NCBI RefSeq assembly: GCF_018614775.1
Contig: NZ_JAGGOF010000011.1
Coordinates: forward strand, 5,072-69,071
DNA from: Pseudomonas fluorescens
Lineage (GTDB): Bacteria > Pseudomonadota > Gammaproteobacteria > Pseudomonadales > Pseudomonadaceae
Direction of reading: 5' to 3'
DNA length: 64,000 nt
The notes under the pieces are model-generated. The model ran no database searches and had not been told where the DNA came from. It saw only the letters and a list, made by a program, of their open reading frames with translations. This document shows positions 1-10,337 of the stretch, one piece after another. The stretch's first letter is position 1, and each line of letters opens with the position of its first letter. A program made the position numbers and the translations under genes.

Positions 1-34
1 GCGAGCCTAGCAGACGGTTGGTATAAGCGACAGC

Positions 35-62
35 TTGCGTGATCGGCGATGTCTGGTAGAAT
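35..62 (+). promoter_or_regulatory. Probable sigma-70 promoter of rpmE
   Basis: TTGCGT at 35-40 and TAGAAT at 57-62 are separated by 16 bases. The pair lies about 70 bases upstream of the L31 start codon, with GAGGAAAG as the ribosome-binding site just before the gene. Seen by eye; no transcript data. Confidence 0.5.
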
Positions 63-131
63 CCGCGGCCTAATTACGTGCGGTATTCAACAATAGTGTT
101 GGGTGGCGGCACGCTAGCCTGAGGAAAGACC

Positions 132-356
132 ATGAAAACCGATATCCATCCGGCGTACCCGGAAATTGCCGTGACTTGCAGCTGCGGCAACAAGTTCGAA
201 ACTCGTTCGACCTACGGCAAAGCCCTGTCGATCGACGTTTGCAACGAATGCCACCCGTTCTACACCGGTAAGCAGAAGACTCTGGATACCGGCGGCCGCG
301 TTCAGAAGTTCGCCGATCGTTTCGGTGCTTTCGGCAAAGTGGCTCCAAAGGCCTGA
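132..356 (+). CDS. rpmE: 50S ribosomal protein L31 (zinc-binding type)
   Basis: 74-residue protein of the large ribosomal subunit. It begins MKTDIHP, the usual L31 start, and keeps the four zinc-ligand cysteines (Cys16, Cys18, Cys37, Cys40) that define the C+ form, which many bacteria replace by a cysteine-free paralogue under zinc starvation. A strong GAGGAAAG site precedes the ATG. The secreted nuclease begins 12 bases after the stop, and the rpmE terminator lies inside the beginning of that gene. Length and sequence are normal for Pseudomonas. Confidence 0.97.
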   Translation: MKTDIHPAYPEIAVTCSCGNKFETRSTYGKALSIDVCNECHPFYTGKQKTLDTGGRVQKFADRFGAFGKVAPKA

Positions 357-367
357 GGCTGATCGCT

Positions 368-1183
368 TTGGAAAGTCGTTCCGGCTTCTCCAGACTGATG
401 AAAAAGGCGTCCCTTGCGGGCGCCTTTTTTGTGTCTGCGATTTGGCTCGGGCACGCCCAGGCTTTCTGTCCGGCACCTGCGGGCCTCGCCCCGGCAACGG
501 TCCAGCGGGTGGTGGATGGCGATACCCTGCGTCTGGCCGATGGTCGCAGTGTGCGCATGATCGGCCTCAATAGCCCGGAGTTGGGGCGGCAGGGCCGTTC
601 GGACGAGCCTTTCGCCGTCGCTGCCAGGCGGCGGCTCGAAGCGTTGGTAGCCGCCAGCGACGGGCGCGTGGGTTTGCTGCTCGGCAAGGAGGGTGAAGAC
701 CGCTACGGCCGTACGCTGGCCCATGTCTACGGTGCCGATGGTCAGAGCCTCGAGGCGCAGTTGCTCGCCGAGGGCCTGGGTTTTTACGTGGCGGTTGCAC
801 CCAATGTGGACTTGGTGGCCTGCCAGCGGGCTGCCGAACGTCAGGCGCGTGAGGCGGGCCTGGGACTGTGGAAGCGCTCGCCGGTGCTCAGCGCGCAACA
901 GATCCAGGCCTCTGGCTTCGCGGTGGTGAGCGGGCGGGTAAGCGACGTCAGGCGCAATCGCGGCGGTGTCTGGGTCGAGTTGCCGGGCTCGGTTGTGCTG
1001 CGGGTTGCACCCAATCTGGTGGGCTATTTCGACCTGCCTGCCCTTGAGCGCCTCAAGGGCAGGCAGGTCGAGGCGCGTGGTTGGGTCGTTGATCGTTCAC
1101 GACGCGGCGGGCTTGAGCCAGGACAGGCGCGTTGGTTGCTGCCGCTGACTGATCCGGCCATGTTGAGCGCAGTCCCTCAATAA
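368..1183 (+). CDS. Secreted thermonuclease-family (SNase-like) nuclease
   Basis: 271-residue protein with an N-terminal signal sequence (MKKASLAGAFF and following hydrophobic residues, cleavage probably after AQA) and a staphylococcal-nuclease-like domain. The domain shows VVDGDTLRL, then RMIGLNSPE with the first catalytic arginine, then EDRYGRTLA with the second. It should cut nucleic acid in the periplasm or outside. The TTG at 368 has a GAGG site nine bases upstream and is preferred; the ATG at 398 has no clear site but would give a shorter signal peptide. The C-terminal 90 residues look like a small beta domain I cannot name. The rpmE terminator overlaps the signal-peptide codons, and a perfect 39-base hairpin lies at 1031-1069 inside the gene. 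Confidence 0.85.
   Translation: MESRSGFSRLMKKASLAGAFFVSAIWLGHAQAFCPAPAGLAPATVQRVVDGDTLRLADGRSVRMIGLNSPELGRQGRSDEPFAVAARRRLEALVAASDGRVGLLLGKEGEDRYGRTLAHVYGADGQSLEAQLLAEGLGFYVAVAPNVDLVACQRAAERQAREAGLGLWKRSPVLSAQQIQASGFAVVSGRVSDVRRNRGGVWVELPGSVVLRVAPNLVGYFDLPALERLKGRQVEARGWVVDRSRRGGLEPGQARWLLPLTDPAMLSAVPQ
401..430 (+). terminator. Intrinsic terminator of rpmE inside the nuclease gene
   Basis: The stem AAAAAGGCG / CGCCTTTTTT encloses a short GC-rich loop and ends in a run of T. It lies 45 bases after the rpmE stop but is also codons 12-21 of the nuclease reading frame (KKASLAGAFF). The same bases therefore have both roles. Confidence 0.75.
1031..1069 (+). repeat. Perfect 18-base inverted repeat within the nuclease gene
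   Basis: Arms 1031-1048 and 1052-1069 are exact reverse complements (left arm begins GACCTGCCTGCC) with CGC as the loop. They encode the DLPALERLKGRQV segment of the nuclease. No T-run follows, so this is not a standard terminator. Confidence 0.85.
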
Positions 1184-1191
1184 AAAATTGT

Positions 1192-1207
1192 AGACATTTT
1201 TGTGTCT
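1192..1207. promoter_or_regulatory. Small palindrome upstream of malic enzyme (possible operator)
   Basis: AGACA and TGTCT flank six bases, within the AT-rich 181-base gap between the nuclease and maeB. A nearby TTGTATGCATG could extend it. A TTGACA at 1270-1275 is a possible -35, but no good -10 was seen. The binding protein is unknown. Confidence 0.25.
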
Positions 1208-1364
1208 GATTGTATGCATGTAGCCCTTGTGGTTCGCGGCTCTTGGCCCAAAGTCTTAGAGTAGGGCGCTTGACAGCGGTGACCGGTCAGTCTTGTGGGG
1301 ACTTTACGAGGCGCGTATCCTCGGCGGTCCGTCTGTCCAACACAGTAAAAAGCGGAATGCCCAC

Positions 1365-2633
1365 ATGTCTGATCTGAAAACTGCCGCTCTCGAATATCAC
1401 GCTCATCCTCGTCCAGGGAAGCTGAGTGTCGAGCTCACCAAGGCCACCGCTACTGCCCGCGATCTGTCGCTGGCCTACAGCCCCGGCGTAGCCGAACCAG
1501 TGCGCGAAATCGCTCGCGACCCTGAGCTGGCCTACAGATACACCGGCAAGGGCAACCTGGTTGCAGTCATTTCCGATGGCACCGCGATCCTCGGCCTGGG
1601 TGACCTGGGCCCACTGGCTTCCAAGCCGGTCATGGAAGGCAAGGGCGTGCTGTTCAAGCGCTTCGCCGGTATCGACGTGTTCGACATCGAAGTCGACTCC
1701 GAGAGCCCGCAAGCCTTCATCGACACCGTCAAGCGCATCTCCATCACCTTCGGCGGCATCAACCTGGAAGACATCAAGGCGCCTGAGTGCTTCGAGATCG
1801 AGCGCGCCCTGATCGAACAGTGCGACATCCCGGTATTCCACGATGACCAGCACGGTACCGCCATCGTGACCGCGGCCGGCATGATCAACGCCCTGGAAAT
1901 TGCCGGCAAGACCCTGCCGGAAGCCAAGATCGTCTGCCTGGGCGCTGGCGCCGCAGCCATCTCCTGCATGAAGTTGCTGGTGAGCATGGGTGCGAAGATC
2001 GAAAACATCTTCATGATCGACCGTACCGGCGTGATCCACTCCGGCCGCAGCGATCTGAACCAGTACAAGGCGGTGTTCGCCCACGCGACTGAAAAGCGCA
2101 CCCTGGCTGACGCACTGGACGGTGCCGACGTATTCGTCGGTCTGTCGGGCCCGAACCTGCTGAGCCCGGAAAACCTGCTGCGCATGGCGCCGAACCCGAT
2201 CGTGTTCGCCTGCTCGAACCCGGACCCGGAAATCTCCCCGGAACTGGCTCACGCCACCCGCAACGACGTGATCATGGCCACCGGCCGTTCGGACTACCCG
2301 AACCAGGTCAACAACGTGCTGGGCTTCCCGTTCATCTTCCGTGGTGCCCTGGACGTTCGCGCCAAGCGCATCAACGAAGAAATGAAAGTCGCGGCGGCCA
2401 ACGCCCTGCGCGAACTGGCCAAGCTGCCGGTACCCCAGGAAGTGTGCGACGCCTACGGTGGCATCAAGCTGGAATTCGGTCGTGAGTACATCATTCCGAA
2501 ACCCATGGATGCCCGCCTGATCACCCTGATCTCCGACGCCGTGGCCAAGGCTGCGATCGAGACCGGCGTGGCAACCCTGCCGTATCCGAAGAACTACCCG
2601 CTCAAGAGCGTGGATGACGTGTTCAACGGCTAA
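1365..2633 (+). CDS. maeB: Malic enzyme (oxaloacetate-decarboxylating), short form
   Basis: 422 residues beginning MSDLKTAALEYH. Converts malate to pyruvate and CO2 with reduction of NAD(P), a gluconeogenic and anaplerotic step. It shows the malic-enzyme N domain with SLAYSPGVAEP (catalytic Tyr region) and LASKPVMEGK (catalytic Lys), metal-binding FHDDQHGTA, and the Rossmann motif LGAGAAAIS. It stops at the end of the dinucleotide domain, so the phosphotransacetylase-like C-terminal domain of the long E. coli MaeB is absent. The start at 1365 is the family start; an in-frame upstream extension of 24 codons has no support. A bidirectional terminator follows. Confidence 0.93.
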   Translation: MSDLKTAALEYHAHPRPGKLSVELTKATATARDLSLAYSPGVAEPVREIARDPELAYRYTGKGNLVAVISDGTAILGLGDLGPLASKPVMEGKGVLFKRFAGIDVFDIEVDSESPQAFIDTVKRISITFGGINLEDIKAPECFEIERALIEQCDIPVFHDDQHGTAIVTAAGMINALEIAGKTLPEAKIVCLGAGAAAISCMKLLVSMGAKIENIFMIDRTGVIHSGRSDLNQYKAVFAHATEKRTLADALDGADVFVGLSGPNLLSPENLLRMAPNPIVFACSNPDPEISPELAHATRNDVIMATGRSDYPNQVNNVLGFPFIFRGALDVRAKRINEEMKVAAANALRELAKLPVPQEVCDAYGGIKLEFGREYIIPKPMDARLITLISDAVAKAAIETGVATLPYPKNYPLKSVDDVFNG

Positions 2634-2652
2634 GCCGTTGTAGCGCTTCAAC

Positions 2653-2687
2653 GAAAAACCCCGGCTCCTGTGAGTCGGGGTTTTTTA
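2653..2687. terminator. Bidirectional intrinsic terminator between maeB and ponA
   Basis: AAAAACCCCG and CGGGGTTTTTT form the stem around a short loop. An A-run on one side and a T-run on the other allow it to stop both maeB and the convergent ponA transcript. Confidence 0.8.
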
Positions 2688-2691
2688 TTGA

Positions 2692-2737
2692 TCGTTCCCA
2701 CGCTCTGATCGTTCCCACGCAGAGCGTGGGAACGATC
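2692..2737. repeat. Palindromic intergenic repeat (CGTTCCCACGC family)
   Basis: Direct and inverted copies of GATCGTTCCCACGC, including the palindrome CGTTCCCACGC / GCGTGGGAACG. A close relative lies at 32989-33024, so this is a dispersed repeat rather than a gene-specific site. Confidence 0.7.
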
Positions 2738-2763
2738 AATTCCTGTGCGCGGCAAAGACCTCA

Positions 2764-2789
2764 TGTGGGAGCGAGCCTGCTCGCGATGG
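2764..2789. repeat. Single REP sequence
   Basis: TGTGGGAGCGAGCCTG followed by CTCGCGATGG. It matches the REP core repeated at 43157-43459, 63145-63234 and 63733-63821, here as a lone half. Confidence 0.75.
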
Positions 2790-2808
2790 CGTCGGGTCAG
2801 CCTGCGCA

Positions 2809-5256
2809 TCAGAACAAATCGATCGGCGCCGCTTCATCCGCCGGCAGCGGGCTGCCCGGTGCGACGCCATTACCCAGTTCGTTGGCCGACGGCGGCGTGT
2901 CTTCGCTCTTGAACAGCTCGAAGTAGGCGCCTGGGGTGCCTGGGGTGGCCGCGCGGCCGCTGACCGGGTCGACGCGCAGGCTGAGGATGCCTTCGGGTTC
3001 CGGTTGGGTGTGGGGCGGTTTGTCCTTGAGGGCGGCGCCCATGTAGCTCATCCAGATCGGCAGGGCCACGGTGCCACCGAACTCGCGACGACCCAGGCTT
3101 TCAGGCTGGTCGAAACCGGTCCAGACGGTGGTCACGTAATCGGCGTTATAACCGGAGAACCAGGCGTCCTTGGATTCGTTGGTGGTGCCGGTCTTGCCTG
3201 CCAGGTCAGTTCGGCCCAAGGCGAGGGCCCGACGGCCGGTGCCGAGCTTGATCACGTCTTCCAGCATGCTGTTGAGAATGTAGGTGGTACGCCCGTCGAC
3301 AATGCGCTCGGCGATGGCTGGCGCTTGCGGCACCCCTGGCGCTGTCGTGGCTTCACCCGGCGTTGCATTGACCGTGAACGTCTCGGTGGACGGTGCGGCG
3401 AGGCCATCGCTGGCCTGCTCGCCGGTGGGCACGCGCGGCGGGTTGGCAACGAACAGCGTCTCGCCGTTGCGGCTTTCGATCTTGTCGATGATGTACGGCG
3501 TGATCTTGTAGCCGCCGTTGGCGAATGTGCTCCAGCCCGTGGCGATTTCCATCGGTGTCAGGGTCGCGGTGCCCAAGGCCAGGGACAGGTTGCGCGGCAG
3601 GTCCTGCTTGTTGAAGCCGAACTTGCTGATGTAGTCAATGGTGCGGTCCACGCCCAGCGCCTGGAGCAGTCGGATCGACACCAGGTTGCGGGATTTGTAC
3701 AGGGCTTCGCGCAAGCGGATCGGGCCGAGGAACGTGTTGGTATCGTTCTTCGGTCGCCAGACCTTGTCGAGGTACTCATCGACAAACACGATCGGCGCAT
3801 CGTTCACCAGGCTGGCAGCGGTGTAGCCGTTATCCAGTGCAGCGCTGTAGACGAATGGCTTGAAGCTCGATCCCGGTTGGCGCTTGGCCTGCAACGCGCG
3901 GTTGTAATTGCTTTGCTCGAATGCGAAGCCACCCACCAACGAACGAATGGCACCGTTCTGCGGGTCGAGGGACACCAGCGCACCCTGGGCGGCCGGGATC
4001 TGGCTGAACTTGAGGACGTTGTCCGCCTGGCGCTGCACGCGGATCAGGTCGCCGACCTGGGCAACGTCCGACGGCTGGCGTGGGTTGGCGCCCATGCTGT
4101 TGGTGTTGAGGAACGGGCGGGCCCATTTCATGCTGTCCCAGCCCACATGCTCTTCCTGCTCGCCGTTGCGGGTCAGCACCTTGAGGCCGTCCTTGTCCAC
4201 CGACGTGACGATCGCTGGCTCCAGGCCGCTGATGGTGCGTTGCTTGGTCAGTTCCAGGGCCCAGGCTTCCCGGGTCTTGCCAGGCAGGCGCGATTCAGGT
4301 CCGCGGTAGCCGTGACGCTGATCGTAGGTCATCAGGCCTTCCTGCACTGCGGTGTTGGCCATTTCCTGCAGGTTGCTCGGCACCGTCGTAGTGACGCGGA
4401 AACCTTCGGTGTAGGCGCCGCTGCCATAACGGCCGACCATCTCGGCGCGGGCCATCTCGGCGATGTACGGGGCGTTCACCTCGGGGGTCGGCACGTGGTA
4501 GCTGGCGTTCAACGGCTCGTTGATCGCGGCGGTGTAGTCGGCTTCGCTGATTTTGCCGAGCTTGTACATGCGCCCCAGGATCCAGTCGCGCCGCTCCTTG
4601 CTGCGAGCCGGGTTGGCCAGCGGGTTGAAGCGCGATGGCGCCTTGGGCAGGCCGGCGATCATCGCCATCTGCGCCAGGCTCACGTCGCGGATCGACTTGC
4701 CGTAGTACACCTGCGCCGCAGCCTCGATGCCATAGGCGCGGTTACCCAGGTAAATCTTGTTCACGTACAGCTCGAGGATTTCGTCCTTGGTCAACTGCCG
4801 CTCGATCTGCAGGGCCAGGAGGATCTCGGTGGTCTTGCGCGAGAAACTGCGCTCGCTGGTCAGGAAAAAGTTCTTCGCCACCTGCATGGTGATGGTGCTG
4901 CCGCCGGACTGGATGTGCCCGCTCTTGACCAGCTGGCTGGCGGCACGCATCAGGCTGCCAGGATCGACGCCATAGTGGTTGGCGAAATTATCGTCCTCAG
5001 CACTTAGTAACGCATTGATGAAGTTGGGGGGAATGTCGGCGAAACGGATCGGTGTGCGGCGCATTTCGCCAAATTCGGCGATCAATTTGTTGTCGCTGCT
5101 GTACACCCGCAAAGGAATCTGCAACTGAATACTTCTCAGAGCCTCCACGGACGGCAATCCCGGACTAAGGTAAAGAAACGCACCGCTCAGACCCAGGAGC
5201 AGTCCGCAGAAGACGGCGATGACGGACCATCCGAAAAATTTCAGCAGACGAATCAA
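2809..5256 (-). CDS. ponA: Penicillin-binding protein 1A, bifunctional transglycosylase/transpeptidase
   Basis: 815-residue inner-membrane enzyme that polymerises and cross-links peptidoglycan. One N-terminal membrane helix (about residues 8-30) is followed by the GT51 domain with catalytic SAEDDNF and GGSTITMQ. An OB-like insert comes next, then the transpeptidase domain with PGSSFKPF (catalytic Ser), a KSRN motif and KTGTT. A TTG at 5256 giving (M)IRLLKFF is chosen because it matches the family start and length; a longer in-frame extension upstream lacks the family pattern. It is divergent from pilM, as in other pseudomonads I recall. Stop codon to maeB is separated by a terminator and repeats. 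Confidence 0.93.
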   Translation of the reverse strand: MIRLLKFFGWSVIAVFCGLLLGLSGAFLYLSPGLPSVEALRSIQLQIPLRVYSSDNKLIAEFGEMRRTPIRFADIPPNFINALLSAEDDNFANHYGVDPGSLMRAASQLVKSGHIQSGGSTITMQVAKNFFLTSERSFSRKTTEILLALQIERQLTKDEILELYVNKIYLGNRAYGIEAAAQVYYGKSIRDVSLAQMAMIAGLPKAPSRFNPLANPARSKERRDWILGRMYKLGKISEADYTAAINEPLNASYHVPTPEVNAPYIAEMARAEMVGRYGSGAYTEGFRVTTTVPSNLQEMANTAVQEGLMTYDQRHGYRGPESRLPGKTREAWALELTKQRTISGLEPAIVTSVDKDGLKVLTRNGEQEEHVGWDSMKWARPFLNTNSMGANPRQPSDVAQVGDLIRVQRQADNVLKFSQIPAAQGALVSLDPQNGAIRSLVGGFAFEQSNYNRALQAKRQPGSSFKPFVYSAALDNGYTAASLVNDAPIVFVDEYLDKVWRPKNDTNTFLGPIRLREALYKSRNLVSIRLLQALGVDRTIDYISKFGFNKQDLPRNLSLALGTATLTPMEIATGWSTFANGGYKITPYIIDKIESRNGETLFVANPPRVPTGEQASDGLAAPSTETFTVNATPGEATTAPGVPQAPAIAERIVDGRTTYILNSMLEDVIKLGTGRRALALGRTDLAGKTGTTNESKDAWFSGYNADYVTTVWTGFDQPESLGRREFGGTVALPIWMSYMGAALKDKPPHTQPEPEGILSLRVDPVSGRAATPGTPGAYFELFKSEDTPPSANELGNGVAPGSPLPADEAAPIDLF

Positions 5257-5346
5257 GGCTTTTGGATATCCAGGCAAAGAATGAAAAAGGCGCCAGGTGC
5301 AGGGAAGGACCCCGTGCTTGCAACAAAGCGAAAAAAAACGCTGGGC

Positions 5347-5352
5347 ATTATA
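5347..5352 (-). promoter_or_regulatory. Probable -10 element of ponA
   Basis: On the reverse strand this reads TATAAT, preceded by TGCT. It lies about 90 bases upstream of the ponA start. No convincing -35 was found at the proper distance, so it may be an extended -10 type. Confidence 0.45.
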
Positions 5353-5435
5353 AGCATTTTTTTTCGCCAGGAATGCCATCCGGACGTCCGTCGGGCCGGA
5401 GTGATTGAACGCAACGCATATGAGAGAGTCCGTAA

Positions 5436-6526
<1,091 letters not shown>

Positions 6527-6527
<1 letters not shown>

Positions 6528-7093
6528 TGGCGCGTATCAACCTTCTACCCTGGCGCGAGGAGCTGCGCGAAGAGCGGCGCAAGCGCTTTTTCCTGGCATT
6601 GGTGGGTGCGTTTGTCGGCGCGGTGGGCGTGACGCTTATTGCCGTGCAGTACCTCAACAGTGCCATCGACCATCAGGTGGCTCGCAACAGCCATCTCTCA
6701 GAGCAGATTGCCGTGCTGGACGAGCGCATCAAGCAGATCAGCGAACTCAAGGCCCGTCGCCAGCAATTGCTGGCGCGCATGCGCATCATCCAGAATTTGC
6801 AGGGGAATCGGCCAGTCAGCGGGCGTATCTTCGATCAGTTGACCAGGACCCTGCCAGACGGGGTGTACTTCACCGAAGTGAAGATGGAGGAGGGGACGCT
6901 TTCCATCAAGGGGGCCGCCGAGTCGAACCACCGGGTCTCGGACCTGATGCGTAACCTGGACTCATCGGACCTGTTCGATACCCCGAGCCTGACGGAGGTC
7001 AAGGCCACCACGGCTGGTCAGCTCGACCAGGCCAACGTATTCCAGCTTACGGTTCGCCAGTCCCGTCCGGCCGATGCGGAGGATGCCCAATGA
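6527..7093 (+). CDS. pilN: Type IV pilus assembly protein PilN
   Basis: 188 residues. A short cytoplasmic N-terminus (MARINLLPWRE), the conserved segment that docks on PilM, is followed by one membrane helix (about residues 22-45), a coiled-coil region and a small ferredoxin-like periplasmic domain. It forms heterodimers with PilO in the inner membrane. Overlaps pilM by 1 base and pilO by 4. Confidence 0.95.
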
Positions 7094-7713
7094 GGCCTGG
7101 GGAATGGCTCGGCGCGCTGCGCAAGGTGGACTTCCGTGACCTGGATACCAACAACGTCGGTTCCTGGCCGGCACCGATCAAATGGTTGGCCGGCATACTG
7201 CTGGTGGTCCTGGTGCTGGGGCTGGGCTACAACTTTGCCTTGAGCGACCTGGAGGCCCGGTTGCAGCAGGTGCGCGAGGAAGAAGACACCCTCAAGGCGC
7301 AGTTCGCGGGCAAGGCCCACATGGCGGCGAACCTGGAGCGCTACACCGAGCAGATGAAGCAGATGGAAACGTCGTTCGGTGTGCTGCTGCGGCAGTTGCC
7401 CAGCGATACCGAAGTGCCGGGCCTGCTGGAGGATATCACCCGCACGGGCCTGGGCAGCGGTCTGGAGTTCGAGGAAATCAAACTGCTGCCGGAAGTCACC
7501 CAGCCGTTCTACATCGAGTTGCCGATCCAGATCACGGTGACCGGCGGCTACCATGACCTGGCGACGTTCGTCAGCGGCGTGGCTGGTCTGCCCCGGATCG
7601 TCACGCTGCACGATTTCGAGATCGCGCCAATGGGGCCCGAGACGGGGACCAGGCTGCGCATGAGCATCCAGGCCAAGACCTACCGCTACAACGAGCAGGA
7701 GGCACAGCCATGA
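7090..7713 (+). CDS. pilO: Type IV pilus assembly protein PilO
   Basis: 207 residues with the same plan as PilN: a short cytoplasmic N-terminus, one membrane helix (about residues 33-52), then a coiled coil (LEARLQQVREEEDTLKAQ region) and a periplasmic domain. Partner of PilN and PilP in the alignment complex that joins the inner-membrane motor to the PilQ secretin. Starts inside the pilN stop (ATGA) and overlaps pilP by 4 bases. Confidence 0.95.
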   Translation: MRPGEWLGALRKVDFRDLDTNNVGSWPAPIKWLAGILLVVLVLGLGYNFALSDLEARLQQVREEEDTLKAQFAGKAHMAANLERYTEQMKQMETSFGVLLRQLPSDTEVPGLLEDITRTGLGSGLEFEEIKLLPEVTQPFYIELPIQITVTGGYHDLATFVSGVAGLPRIVTLHDFEIAPMGPETGTRLRMSIQAKTYRYNEQEAQP

Positions 7714-8255
7714 GCCCGGCGTGTCGCATTTGCCTGCTGGCAGGCCTGCTGGTGTTGGCGGGTTGCAACAACGACAACGGCTTCAGCGACCTCGACGCCT
7801 ACATGAACGAAGTGCGCCTGCGTCCGCCTGGCACGATCGAGCCGACGCCGACGTTCAAGCCTCCGGAAACGTTCACTTACAGCGCCGCCAACCTGCGCAG
7901 CCCGTTCTCCCGGCAGGTCCGGGTGGATCAGGCTGGTCGGCAGCAGGGCGCGCGCAATGTCCGGCCCGACCCCAACCGGGTCAAGCAATACCTGGAAGGC
8001 TTCAACATCGAGCAGTTTGAAATGGTCGGCACTATCTCCAACGCCAGTGGTTCCTTTGCGCTCCTGCGTGGCGCAGGCGGGGTACATCGACTCAAGATCG
8101 GTGACTACCTGGGCCGCAACGACGGGCGGATCATCGGTATCAACGCCACTCAGGTCGATGTGGTCGAAATCGTTCCCGATGGCGAGGGCGCCTGGCTGGA
8201 GCGACCACGGACCATTCCTTTGAAAGAGCACTCAATAGTGGAAGCCCAACAATGA
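7710..8255 (+). CDS. pilP: Type IV pilus lipoprotein PilP
   Basis: 181 residues. Lipoprotein signal with lipobox LAGC at about residues 16-19, an extended Pro-rich linker, then a C-terminal beta-sandwich that binds the N0 domain of PilQ, bridging inner and outer membranes. Strong AGGAGG site before the ATG. Overlaps pilO and pilQ by 4 bases each. Confidence 0.95.
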   Translation: MSPACRICLLAGLLVLAGCNNDNGFSDLDAYMNEVRLRPPGTIEPTPTFKPPETFTYSAANLRSPFSRQVRVDQAGRQQGARNVRPDPNRVKQYLEGFNIEQFEMVGTISNASGSFALLRGAGGVHRLKIGDYLGRNDGRIIGINATQVDVVEIVPDGEGAWLERPRTIPLKEHSIVEAQQ

Positions 8256-10333
8256 ACAGGATTCTTTCAGCCTTCGGCATTTCGCTATGGATAGCGCTGT
8301 TATCGCCGATGGTTCATGGGGCTGGCCTGAAGACACTGGACGTTGCTGCCCTCCCCGGCAACCGCGTCGAGCTCAAGCTGTCTTTCGACGGTCCGCCGCC
8401 GACGCCCCGGGGCTACACCACCGAACAACCGGCGCGGATTGCGCTGGATCTGCCCGGCGTGACCAACCAATTGGCGAGCAAGAACCACGACCTGGGCGGT
8501 GGTAACGCTCGCAGCGCCACCGTGGTCGAGGCGGGGGATCGCACCCGGCTGATCATCGGCCTCACCCAGCTGGCACCGTATAACACCCGGATCGAGGGCA
8601 ATAACCTGTTCGTCGTGGTGGGCAAGGGCGCAGCGCCCTCGACCCCGGCGGCAGTGAACCCGGCGCCGCGCCCGGCGGTTGCCAGCGCTGCGCCTGCAAG
8701 ACCCAAGGCGCCGGTGGGCAAGGCCATCCGTGGCGTCGATTTCCAGCGCGGGACCCAGGGCGAGGGTAATGTCGTGATCGACCTGTCGGACCCTGCCATC
8801 GCCCCGGATATCCAGGAGCGTGAAGGCAAGATCATCCTCAATTTTGCCAGGACCCAGTTGCCCGAACCGCTGCGGGTACGCCTGGATGTGAAGGATTTCG
8901 CCACCCCGGTGCAGTTCGTCAACGCCAGCGCGGGCGACGACCGTGCGACGATCAGCATCGAACCCAGCGGCACTTTCGACTACTCGACCTACCAGACCGA
9001 TAACAAGCTCACGGTCAGCGTCCGGCCAATGACCGTCGAGGACTTGCAAAAACGCAACTCCGACCGCGCCGCCTACAGCGGTGAAAAGCTCTCGCTCAAC
9101 TTCCAGGACATCGAAGTTCGCTCGGTCCTGCAATTGATTGCCGATTTCACCAACCTGAACCTGGTGGCGAGCGACACGGTGCAGGGCGGCATCACCTTGC
9201 GGTTGCAGAATGTGCCGTGGGACCAGGCCTTGGACCTGGTGTTGAAGACCAAGGGACTGGATAAGCGCAAGGTCGGTAACGTGCTGTTGGTGGCGCCGGC
9301 CGATGAGATTGCGGCGCGCGAGCGCCAGGAGCTGGAATCGCAGAAGCAGATTGCCGACCTTGCGCCGCTGCGTCGCGAGCTGTTGCAGGTCAACTATGCG
9401 AAAGCTGCAGACATCGCCAAGCTGTTCCAGTCGGTGACCAGCGCCGAGGCGAAAGCGGATGAGCGCGGTTCGATCACGGTCGATGAGCGCACCAACAACA
9501 TCATTGCCTACCAGACCCAGGACCGGCTCGATGAACTGCGCCGGATCGTCGCGCAGCTGGACATTCCCGTGCGCCAGGTGATGATCGAGGCGCGGATCGT
9601 CGAGGCCAACGTCGACTACGACAAAAGCCTGGGCGTTCGTTGGGGCGGCTCGGTACAGAACAAGGGCAACTGGAACTCCTCCGGGGTCACCTCCGGTTCC
9701 TCCACGACCATCGGCACGCCGGGGAGCACCGGCACCAACCAGCCGTTCGTCGACATGGGCGCGTCAGGCAATACTTCCGGGATCGGCATTGCGTTCATCA
9801 CCGATAACGTACTGCTGGACCTGGAATTGACCGCCATGGAGAAAACCGGCAACGGAGAAATCGTCTCCCAGCCCAAGGTGGTGACGTCCGACAAGGAGAC
9901 GGCAAAGATCCTCAAGGGCACGGAGATCCCCTACCAGGAGGCCAGTTCCAGTGGCGCCACCTCGGTGTCGTTCAAGGAGGCCTCGCTGTCGCTGGAGGTG
10001 ACCCCGCAGATCACGCCGGACAATCGCATCATCATGGAGGTCAAGGTCACCAAGGATGAGCCTGATTACCTGAACAAGGTCCAGGAGGTGCCGCCGATCA
10101 AGAAAAACGAAGTCAATGCCAAGGTACTGGTCAACGACGGCGAGACCATTGTGATTGGCGGTGTTTTCTCAAATACTCAGAGCAAGGTTGTAGATAAGGT
10201 GCCATTTCTTGGCGATGTGCCGTATCTTGGCCGCCTTTTCCGGCGTGATGTGGTTTCGGAGAAAAAATCCGAGCTACTGGTGTTCCTCACTCCGCGTATC
10301 ATGAACAACCAGGCGATTGCTGTGAGTCGTTGA
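8252..10333 (+). CDS. pilQ: Type IV pilus secretin PilQ
   Basis: 693-residue outer-membrane secretin through which the pilus fibre exits. Order: signal peptide (to about residue 24), two AMIN domains that bind peptidoglycan (about 25-250, separated by an Ala/Pro-rich linker), a secretin-TonB short N-terminal domain and N0/N1 modules (about 270-460), then the secretin barrel (about 470-685). The barrel has a Gly/Ser/Thr-rich lip insertion and the typical end [15 protein letters not shown] followed by [10 protein letters not shown]. Last pilus gene; aroK starts 4 bases later, so pilus and shikimate genes are probably co-transcribed. Confidence 0.96.
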   Translation: MNRILSAFGISLWIALLSPMVHGAGLKTLDVAALPGNRVELKLSFDGPPPTPRGYTTEQPARIALDLPGVTNQLASKNHDLGGGNARSATVVEAGDRTRLIIGLTQLAPYNTRIEGNNLFVVVGKGAAPSTPAAVNPAPRPAVASAAPARPKAPVGKAIRGVDFQRGTQGEGNVVIDLSDPAIAPDIQEREGKIILNFARTQLPEPLRVRLDVKDFATPVQFVNASAGDDRATISIEPSGTFDYSTYQTDNKLTVSVRPMTVEDLQKRNSDRAAYSGEKLSLNFQDIEVRSVLQLIADFTNLNLVASDTVQGGITLRLQNVPWDQALDLVLKTKGLDKRKVGNVLLVAPADEIAARERQELESQKQIADLAPLRRELLQVNYAKAADIAKLFQSVTSAEAKADERGSITVDERTNNIIAYQTQDRLDELRRIVAQLDIPVRQVMIEARIVEANVDYDKSLGVRWGGSVQNKGNWNSSGVTSGSSTTIGTPGSTGTNQPFVDMGASGNTSGIGIAFITDNVLLDLELTAMEKTGNGEIVSQPKVVTSDKETAKILKGTEIPYQEASSSGATSVSFKEASLSLEVTPQITPDNRIIMEVKVTKDEPDYLNKVQEVPPIKKNEVNAKVLVNDGETIVIGGVFSNTQSKVVDKVPFLGDVPYLGRLFRRDVVSEKKSELLVFLTPRIMNNQAIAVSR

Positions 10334-10337
10334 TTCT

